Origin: Acinetobacter sp. ANC 4169
GTDB lineage: Bacteria > Pseudomonadota > Gammaproteobacteria > Pseudomonadales > Moraxellaceae
DNA: 64,000 nucleotides
Direction: 5' to 3'
NCBI RefSeq assembly: GCF_002135355.1
Contig: NZ_NEGE01000017.1
Coordinates: forward strand, 18,375 to 82,374
Of the stretch, positions 57,953 through 64,000 are shown piece after piece. The translations under genes and the position numbers were made by a program. The notes beneath the pieces are model-generated. The model was not told the origin of the DNA and ran no database searches. It saw nothing but the letters and a program-made list of their open reading frames with translations. The stretch's first letter is position 1. Each line of letters opens with the position of its first letter.

Positions 57953-58125
57953 AAAAATTTGTGGAAATGTTGCTTTTTTCAGTATTTAAGACATGAATTG
58001 AAGATCGTATAAATGTATCAAGCTATTAGGATTGACTGATTTTGTATAAAGTTAAATAGAGTTGATTTGGTGGGAAATTCTAGTTTAAGGCTTTTAATCA
58101 ATATTTTCATGTTAAATAGGAGCTA

Positions 58126-58497
58126 ATGAGTGAGGAGGGTTTGACTCATTTCTTTAAAAGATGGAATTGGATCATGCACCAGTCATTATCAAGAAAAATC
58201 ATGAATCTAAAGACTAAGTGCTATTTTTTGGTTGGGTATCAGTTAGGATCACTCGTATTGCTCATATTATCGGGAATAATATGGGAAGCATATTCGAATG
58301 ATTATGTCATGTTTATAGCAATGATGGTTTTTATAGTTTCAAGCTGTATAGCGATTTATAAGCTATACGTTAATTCAACTTGTCCTCAATGCGAAAAGAG
58401 CTTCTTTTATAAAGGAGATAATCCAGCTAATTTGGGTTTTTCAATTTACACACATAAATGTACTAATTGTGGATATAAGCTTAATAAAGGGGAGTAA
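58126..58497 (+). CDS. Small membrane protein with C-terminal zinc ribbon
   Basis: 123 residues. Two transmembrane helices (~32-50, ~58-78) and a C-terminal Cys4 ribbon: TCPQCEKSFF and HKCTNCGYKL. TAGGAG lies just before ATG 58126. Another ATG at residue 17 (58174) could serve. Family not recognised. It is the last gene before the accessory region on the right. Confidence 0.68.
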   Translation: MSEEGLTHFFKRWNWIMHQSLSRKIMNLKTKCYFLVGYQLGSLVLLILSGIIWEAYSNDYVMFIAMMVFIVSSCIAIYKLYVNSTCPQCEKSFFYKGDNPANLGFSIYTHKCTNCGYKLNKGE

Positions 58498-58644
58498 ATA
58501 AGGCGGACAAGATATTGAATTGAGTTAATTAAGCTCCCTTAAAATTAGCATAAGACATTTTATAAAATAGTGTAAAAAATTCTATTTTAATCATATCTTT
58601 ATTAAATAAATAAAAGCTTGATCTATCTCGATTGTGATGGATAA

Positions 58645-58671
58645 AAAAACCTCCATCAATGGAGGTTTTTT
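58645..58671 (+). terminator. Terminator-like hairpin
   Basis: AAAAACCTCC/GGAGGTTTTT with ATCAAT loop and T-run, 148 bases after the zinc-ribbon gene and directly before the repeat cluster. Confidence 0.85.
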
Positions 58672-58677
58672 ATCAAT

Positions 58678-58841
58678 GACATCTTATATGTCGCATGACG
58701 TTACGTCACGCGACACAAGGTTTGTCATTACGAGATTTTTATATTCAATAACTTAGTAAGCATTGCGACACATGATGACAAGAATCAATGACACAACCTC
58801 TGTCAATTTTTTGACTAAACGACACAACCTCTGTCAATTTT
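58678..58841. repeat. Cluster of TGTC/GACA motifs, possible transposon end
   Basis: In 164 bases: a 27-bp near-perfect palindrome with TGTCGC/GCGACA ends (58689-58715, one mismatch plus a central T), TGTCA at 58723, GACACA at 58767, TGACA at 58776, and a 21-bp direct repeat GACACAACCTCTGTCAATTTT at 58790-58810 and 58821-58841 (31-base spacing). Multiple TGTC-type sites are what TnsB/TniA transposases bind at the ends of Tn7/Tn5053-like elements. The identity is inferred from this pattern and the TniQ-like fragment at 63277. Confidence 0.55.
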
Positions 58842-59118
58842 AAAATACGAGTATTGTCCTGTTGAGTATAGTAGAGAGCTTTCTTGGCAGCACCAGACTA
58901 GCTGGCCCTATTTCGTCTGCCTAAGCATAGCCTATGAGCTTACGATTTAAAAAGGGAAAAGTACCATCTGATTGTCTATGCTTGCTACGCAAAGTCTGTC
59001 TGTAGTTGAACTGTTTTTTGAAAAATAATTGAAATAACTGGCTGACTATAAAGATTTTTTGTTGTTAAGAAGAGCATGTGATAGGGTTGATCTAGATGAG
59101 AGCAATAGTAGATAAGTT
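58842..59118. other. Leader of the three-gene cassette
   Basis: 277 bases. Only an imperfect palindrome TAAGCATAG/CTATGAGCTTA (58922-58942) was noted. Expected to hold the cassette promoter; no gene and no strong ribosome site before 59119. Confidence 0.4.
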
Positions 59119-60732
59119 ATGCAGGAAGCTTCACACTATATAAATTCTATATTTGAGTTATTAGAGCCTAATATCATTGGTTTTCACAATCAGTTCGAGA
59201 TTATAACTATTTTTGCGATACTTAAGGGGAATGGAAACCCTGAGCCTTTCAATGTTTTGACTGTAGTTGTTGCTCAAGAAGAGCCGACAGAAGAGCTTCA
59301 AAAGCCAATTTTTTTGAATTCAAAGCCGTTAAAGATACAAGGTTTAAAAGATTTTTCTTTTGGAATCCTAAAATATTCAATAAATGTAGAAGAAACAAAA
59401 AACCTTTTGATGAATCTAGCTCAAAATAATGTATGGGCTGCGAATCAAAAAGATTTATTATTTTCAAACAGTCTTGATTTAATTCCTAGAATATTTGTCC
59501 CACCTGACGCTACAGAAGTAGTACCACTCAACAAAATACTAAAAAACAATTTTTGGAGTGGTTCACATGTTTTTGAGTGGTTTGATACCACAAAAGATAA
59601 TTTTAAAGTTTTCTTCGAACGGCCTGATTTATTGCAACAGTTATCCGAAGAAATTCAGAAATTTATACCAATTAAATTAGCAAGTTTATCAGACCGACTA
59701 GGAAATCTTATCATTCAATTGCCAGTCTCCATTGTAATGACGGACTTGAATCATACAAAACAAGGTAATGCGTTAACTTTAAAAGTAGCTTGGCATCCTA
59801 AAGCCTCTTCTGAAGGTAAAAACCTAGTTTTTAATTGTGTGCGTTTGGATGATAAAACATGTCAAGATTTCTATTCTTGTCGAATTTCGACTAACGACGT
59901 AACTATTCCGATGATGCATGAAAGAGGTGTACATCGATATTACTTATGGGATGATGATAGAAAAATTCTATTAGCAGCTTCTGCAAAAAGTTCCTTTATT
60001 CATGAAGTCACAATGAATAGCGCTATGATTGAGAATGAGCCTCGAGGTTTTTATATCAAAAATAACAGTACAGATAGAGAACTAATTCGGATAGGTATGG
60101 TTACAAATAGATTGTTTAATATAAATACTGATAAAAACAAATCGAAGATATTAAATCATACATGGACGTCGCAGCGGTTATATGAACATGAAAAAACGGA
60201 TTTGTTAAAGCAAAAGAAGTTGATTCAATATAATCGTAATCAGTCTGTTAATGCATATGATGATCTCAGGACACTTATTCAACATTATGGTCAAGAATCA
60301 GTTTATCTCTGGGATCCTTACTTGTCGCCTCAAGATATTTTGCGAACTTTATTTTATTGTTCGCATTCTAATTCAAATTTAAAAGCTATTACAGGTTTGG
60401 ACTTTCCACCAGGTACAGATAGTCAAACAAAAAAAGATGTATTAAATAATTATGGTCAGGAGTTAGAGAATAGTTGTGAAAATAAGTTTGGTTTGAAGCT
60501 AGAGTTTAGAGCCAAGTTCGGTCAATACGGCTGGTCGTTTCATGATCGATTCCTTATCTTCCCTAAAACTAGCATTGGACCTAGGGCTTGGTCATTAGGG
60601 ACTTCAGTAAATAGTCTGGGTAATGCACATCATATTTTTCAGGAGGTGTCTGATGGTCGCCTAATTGCTGATGCATTTGAAAGTTTATGGGCTGCTTTAG
60701 ATCATCAGGAGTGTTTAGTATGGAAGAGTTAG
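59119..60732 (+). CDS. Putative PLD-like protein (VPA1262-type), cassette gene 1
   Basis: 537 residues. An upstream in-frame stop (59113-59115) fixes the start at or after ATG 59119. The N-terminal ~380 residues are of no fold I recognise. From ~390 there is a phospholipase-D-like half: DLRTLIQHYGQESVYLWDPYLSPQDILRTL in order, then H475-D-R in SFHDRFLIFPK and GTSVNSLGNAHHIF. The HDR segment resembles one HKD half-site with Lys replaced by Arg. The overall layout agrees with what I recall of the VPA1262 family, found in mobile islands. DNA is AT-rich like the following genes. The end overlaps the next gene. Nuclease activity is inference. Confidence 0.7.
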   Translation: MQEASHYINSIFELLEPNIIGFHNQFEIITIFAILKGNGNPEPFNVLTVVVAQEEPTEELQKPIFLNSKPLKIQGLKDFSFGILKYSINVEETKNLLMNLAQNNVWAANQKDLLFSNSLDLIPRIFVPPDATEVVPLNKILKNNFWSGSHVFEWFDTTKDNFKVFFERPDLLQQLSEEIQKFIPIKLASLSDRLGNLIIQLPVSIVMTDLNHTKQGNALTLKVAWHPKASSEGKNLVFNCVRLDDKTCQDFYSCRISTNDVTIPMMHERGVHRYYLWDDDRKILLAASAKSSFIHEVTMNSAMIENEPRGFYIKNNSTDRELIRIGMVTNRLFNINTDKNKSKILNHTWTSQRLYEHEKTDLLKQKKLIQYNRNQSVNAYDDLRTLIQHYGQESVYLWDPYLSPQDILRTLFYCSHSNSNLKAITGLDFPPGTDSQTKKDVLNNYGQELENSCENKFGLKLEFRAKFGQYGWSFHDRFLIFPKTSIGPRAWSLGTSVNSLGNAHHIFQEVSDGRLIADAFESLWAALDHQECLVWKS

Positions 60733-62243
60733 AGCAGAACAAAATATTTTTGAGAGCTTTAATTACAGATAGTATTGTAACGATTAGCCCTATTGAGCCT
60801 TATCGAGCTCTAAACGTAATAATGTCTATTCCAGAGGAGATTCCTTTTAAATTTTCTAGAGATGAACGCTATGAGATTTATAGAAATTTAATACAGGATT
60901 ATCCTGTATTAGAAAATTTTTATAATAAAAAGTTCAGAGGATTAAATAACTCTCTTACTCAGGATGAAAGAAACACTTTAAAAGGTCTTTGTCAGTGGTT
61001 AATACAAGAGTTGCATGCTTGGGATAACACAGAAGATAAAAAGGCCAAACGATTATCACTGATGTTTATAATTTCTAATATTCTGACTGAAAACTTATGG
61101 GAGCTAATCCCATTTAGTGTAATAAATAATACTAAGATAAATGATTTCTTAGCGGGTAGATTTGATCGGTTTCAATGTAATATTGAAATTCCTCAACAGC
61201 AGAAAGTGCCTATTTGGGAAAAAGAAGCAGCTCAGCAATACATGGAAGCGATTAAGGAGAGAGATTGGCAACATTTGGCCAATAATTGGCATATTTGGGG
61301 GAATTCTCCAAGATTAGATCAGGCCAACACCTTTCAATATCAGATATTCTTATTTTTGCTGAATTACTCTCCAGAACAACTAATAAGTGCTGCTGAACGA
61401 TATGAAGACTTTATTAGTCTTATGCTCATTTGTAAGGAGCATAGTTTTTCCTTACTTCAACGATTTCAACTTGCTTTAGACACCCAAAATGAGCTTTTTA
61501 GATTTGTCTTACTGTTCTCATTAAAGCTCAATAACAATAAATATCATGATTTAACGGATGCAGAGGCTGATTGTTTTGCAGGAATTTTTCAGAAAATTGG
61601 AAATAATGTTGATCAGTTAAGACACTGGTTGATGATATTTAATCGTTATCCAGTAAGGTTTCCAATTTTTGCAGATGGATTTGGGGTTTATGTAGCTAAG
61701 TATGCTTCTGAGACGGAGATAGACTTATATTTAGAGTCTATACAGGCGGAAGCTATCAACCTGCAAAATGGTTATTATGATACTAGAGAAATTTTGGGAA
61801 AGACCTTCCAAAAATTTGCAGCTGTTGCTGAATGTGATGTTAGGAAACTCTTTTGGAATAAATGTTATTGTAAATATTTAGCTTGGAATTTCGGATATGT
61901 CGAAGACCATTATTATTTAAATGCAGTCCATTTAAGTAATATAGATTATGCATTGGTGGGGTATTTTGTTGAATGTAATGATCAAAGTGGTAGAGAAGAA
62001 ATAGCCCAAAGTATTTTAAAGAGTATCGATAGTATTTTTACAAAAAAATGGTATGCCTCACAAAGTGATGTGACGACTGAATTTTACAATTTATTGTCTA
62101 AATTACAACCTATTTGCTATGCAGGTGAAGTAGATAAAGATGCATTGGCATCTTGGTTAATGAAACCTGAGAAAATCTACTATTCCAATATATTTTATAT
62201 TGATGAGAGATATAGGATGGCTTTCTCTCTTAGAGATACTTAG
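60720..62243 (+). CDS. Uncharacterised 507-residue protein, cassette gene 2
   Basis: 507 residues from ATG 60720, which has AGGAG at 60706-60710 inside gene 1; the frame is open 11 codons upstream. Overlap with gene 1 is 13 bases, indicating coupled translation. Predicted almost wholly helical, without signal peptide or membrane helix, rich in Asn, Tyr, Trp and Phe; a helical-repeat scaffold is plausible. No catalytic motif recognised. Family unknown to me. Confidence 0.7.
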   Translation: MEELEQNKIFLRALITDSIVTISPIEPYRALNVIMSIPEEIPFKFSRDERYEIYRNLIQDYPVLENFYNKKFRGLNNSLTQDERNTLKGLCQWLIQELHAWDNTEDKKAKRLSLMFIISNILTENLWELIPFSVINNTKINDFLAGRFDRFQCNIEIPQQQKVPIWEKEAAQQYMEAIKERDWQHLANNWHIWGNSPRLDQANTFQYQIFLFLLNYSPEQLISAAERYEDFISLMLICKEHSFSLLQRFQLALDTQNELFRFVLLFSLKLNNNKYHDLTDAEADCFAGIFQKIGNNVDQLRHWLMIFNRYPVRFPIFADGFGVYVAKYASETEIDLYLESIQAEAINLQNGYYDTREILGKTFQKFAAVAECDVRKLFWNKCYCKYLAWNFGYVEDHYYLNAVHLSNIDYALVGYFVECNDQSGREEIAQSILKSIDSIFTKKWYASQSDVTTEFYNLLSKLQPICYAGEVDKDALASWLMKPEKIYYSNIFYIDERYRMAFSLRDT

Positions 62244-62331
62244 AAATAATGGGTAAAGCTGAATAATCTTGGCATGGATAGTTTATTGATTAGAAAATTG
62301 ATTTGAAATGAAAAATACAAATGGGGAATAA

Positions 62332-63255
62332 GTGAATTTCACTCTTTTTTTGTTGCAGAAAATTAAGTTAATTGTTGATCATAGTGGGTTTATTGCTAAA
62401 TTTATCATAGGTGTTGGTATATGTCTTATCCTTTTATATTTTTGGCATATTGATTACTTTCCTACTGATTTATCATTAGGGGACGGTCTTTTATTTTTCT
62501 TAATTACAATAAAGTTTTTATTTATCTATACATTTTTTTTGGGTTGCCATTATGCACTTGGAAGTGTTTTTATATTTTTACTAAGAGGTGTAAAATATTT
62601 TTTCAAGGTTTTATTTTCATTAAGAGAAAGGTTATCTAAAGGTTTATTAGATCTGATTTATTGGAAGCTAGATTTTAATAAAATAAGTAAGAATTTTATT
62701 AAGTTTTTATTATGCATTTTTGGTTTTGCTTTTGTTTTTGGTTTTTACAGTGGGAAATCAATAAATTTATTAATAATGCTCTTTTTAAGTATTCTTTTAA
62801 AAATATTTATTGATAAATTTATAGAGAACTTGAAGACAAATAATGAGAAATTAACAGAAGAAGAAAATCATGATAAAAATATAAGGCTCTCAATGATGTT
62901 GCTTTATATTTTACTTGTTCCTAGTTCTGTTTATATTTTTTATGCTGAAAAATCAAAGAATATTTTTATCAATATGGCCCTAGCTTCTGTACGAGAAGAT
63001 GAAAAAAATAGCTTGATCTTTATTAAAGCAGGATTTAAAGACTTCTTTCCAAAATCGAAAATTGGGCAGAAAAAGGGAGAATTTGTTGAGGTCGAAGGGG
63101 CTGAAATACTCTTAAAAGGGGTGGGTAAGAATGCTTTAATTCAATACACAGCTAAAACTAAAGACAAAAATGGAAAAGAATTTAAAATAAAAGTTAAGGT
63201 TGAGATACCTAATGAAGCGCTTTTAATTGTAAGAAGATCTCAACATAAAGATTAA
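62332..63255 (+). CDS. Uncharacterised six-helix membrane protein, cassette gene 3
   Basis: 307 residues from GTG 62332, preceded by GGGGAA. Hydrophobic segments at about 18-38, 48-66, 68-88, 120-138, 140-158 and 185-203, then a ~95-residue Lys-rich soluble tail with beta pattern (GEFVEVEGAEILLKG, NALIQYTAKTKD, FKIKVKVEIP). Very AT-rich. 88 bases after gene 2, same strand, so likely same unit. Family not recognised; in a defence setting a membrane effector would fit, but this is speculation. Confidence 0.65.
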   Translation: MNFTLFLLQKIKLIVDHSGFIAKFIIGVGICLILLYFWHIDYFPTDLSLGDGLLFFLITIKFLFIYTFFLGCHYALGSVFIFLLRGVKYFFKVLFSLRERLSKGLLDLIYWKLDFNKISKNFIKFLLCIFGFAFVFGFYSGKSINLLIMLFLSILLKIFIDKFIENLKTNNEKLTEEENHDKNIRLSMMLLYILLVPSSVYIFYAEKSKNIFINMALASVREDEKNSLIFIKAGFKDFFPKSKIGQKKGEFVEVEGAEILLKGVGKNALIQYTAKTKDKNGKEFKIKVKVEIPNEALLIVRRSQHKD

Positions 63256-63276
63256 ATGGGATCTTAAAAATATAAA

Positions 63277-63783
63277 TTAATCTATCGCTGGAAAAAGTTT
63301 TAAAACTTCGGTCTTCTTGAAAAGCCTTACTTTTTTATCTGTTTTTCCAAAATAGTGAGGCTTTATAAGACCCTGCTTTTGTAAGTTCGTGATATGAGAG
63401 TGACGCATACCTAAAAGAGAGCTTGCCTCAGCACCAGTAATGAATTCTTCTTTTAAATTCAGAATTTTAGTTAGCTCATTTTTATTGATAAGCTTCCAAT
63501 AGACTAAATCTTCAATACTTAAGAAGCCTGTATTGCACCAATATTTTTTTATCCAATTGGCAGAGCAGTTCAATTGCTTTGCAGCATCTAGGTAGGAAAT
63601 AAATTTATCGCTTAGTAGTTTATTTTTAAGATTTAACAGGGAGCAAGCTTCAATCTGAACAGATAAAGGGTTGTCCTCATTTTTCCTAAGAATCCCTTTT
63701 TGGACAAGTACAGCAACTTTATTTGAGCTGATTGCTAATATGGAGGCAGTATCATTTAAAGAGTAATAATCTGTAGTCTGATC
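63277..63783 (-). pseudogene. C-terminal part of a TniQ/TnsD-like multi-HTH protein, cut by IS
   Basis: The minus-strand frame is open for 168 codons from 63783 down to the stop at 63277, with no plausible start in its first half; it enters directly from the end of an IS3 element, so the N-terminal part is missing. At least three helix-turn-helix-like units are visible: SLNDTASILAISSNKVAVLVQKGIL, YLDAAKQLNCSANWIKKYW and ITGAEASSLLGMRHSHITNLQKQGLI, each A-x-x-L-x-x-S/N type. Such tandem HTHs form the C-terminus of TniQ/TnsD target-selection proteins. Assignment tentative. Confidence 0.5.
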
Positions 63784-64000
63784 CTAGACAGTATCGTGGA
63801 CAATCGGTCCCTCTAAATTCTTAAAATAATTCTGTTCAAAAGCTTCTGGACTTAACCAGCCATTTGCAGAATGCCGTCTAATTCGATTGTAGTAAATCTC
63901 AATATATTCAAACAAGACAGCATTGGCTTCTTTTCGGGTAGTAAACACACTCCCGTGTACCACATGACCTTTCAATGTATGAAAGAAGCTTTCCGTCACC
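63784..64000 (-). mobile_element. IS3-family element, end of transposase OrfB (runs out of window)
   Basis: The last 71 or more residues of a DDE transposase: VTESFFHTLKGHVV, F-x-T-R-K-E-A, FEYIEIYYNRIRRHSANGWLSPEAFE. The Glu of the DDE triad is in TESFF, and the YNxxRxH motif follows, as in IS3-family OrfB. The stop TAG lies at 63784-63786, about at the element's terminus (TAGACAGTATCGTGGACAAT), so the IS boundary is within a few bases of 63784. The element is inserted in the TniQ-like gene. Confidence 0.88.

Noticed and set aside
58790..58841. CRISPR repeat-spacer unit
   Set aside because: Only two copies of a 21-mer with a 10-base gap, no cas genes, and the wider TGTC/GACA pattern fits a transposon end better.

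Overview
The window reads as a chromosomal segment of an Acinetobacter-type gammaproteobacterium (Moraxellaceae). This rests on gene content and order that I recognise: smc-zipA-ligA with separate scpA-scpB-rluB, a ccsA-like gene divergent from ffh, yceD-rpmF-fabD-fabG-acpP, tsaB-uppP-rsmJ, a bioA-bioF-bioC-bioD cluster, AT-rich intergenic DNA and U-tailed hairpin terminators. No rRNA, tRNA or CRISPR array was found.

Layout. 1-7.3 kb: housekeeping genes (Nudix hydrolase cut by the window edge, gamma-carbonic-anhydrase-like protein, tsaB, uppP, rsmJ, a membrane C13 peptidase, S-formylglutathione hydrolase, rpe), followed by a striking five-unit, 12-bp-period array of DnaA-box-like 9-mers. 7.5-10.8 kb: copper operon (small His/Met/Cys-rich secreted protein, copA, copB). 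10.9-11.4 kb: guanidine-II (mini-ykkC) riboswitch and its guanidinium exporter gdx. 11.4-13.6 kb: ogt, a NERD protein and dusC. 13.6-19.8 kb: AT-rich DNA and a chaperone-usher fimbrial cluster preceded by a miniature pilin-like gene. 19.9-28.2 kb: ccsA-like gene, ffh, tandem RBBP9/YdeN hydrolases, coaX-birA, a GNAT, a TauE/SafE permease with a broken partial copy 1 kb upstream, and a GntR regulator. 28.3-38 kb: smc-zipA-ligA, an SDR reductase, bacterioferritin, a secreted peroxiredoxin. 38-43 kb: a three-hairpin repeat element and a biotin operon headed by a BioH-like hydrolase. 43-51.7 kb: rluB, scpBA, acetyltransferase, YciO/Sua5 protein, EF-P hydroxylase, yceD-rpmF and the fatty-acid genes. 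51.7-58.5 kb: a 266-bp MITE-like element, a BON-LysM protein, two membrane proteins sharing one N-terminal domain, and a Fur-box-preceded TonB-dependent receptor with a small secreted partner.

The right end, 58.6 kb to the edge, is the accessory region. It begins with a dense cluster of TGTC/GACA motifs that resembles the TnsB/TniA-binding ends of Tn7/Tn5053-like transposons. Three same-strand genes follow: a PLD-like protein that I associate with the VPA1262 family, an unrecognised 507-residue protein that overlaps it, and an unrecognised six-helix membrane protein. After them come the C-terminal part of a TniQ/TnsD-like multi-HTH protein and the end of an IS3-family element that truncates it. 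My best candidate for an undescribed system is this three-gene cassette as cargo of a damaged Tn7-like element. That reading is inference from context; no function has been shown by the sequence.
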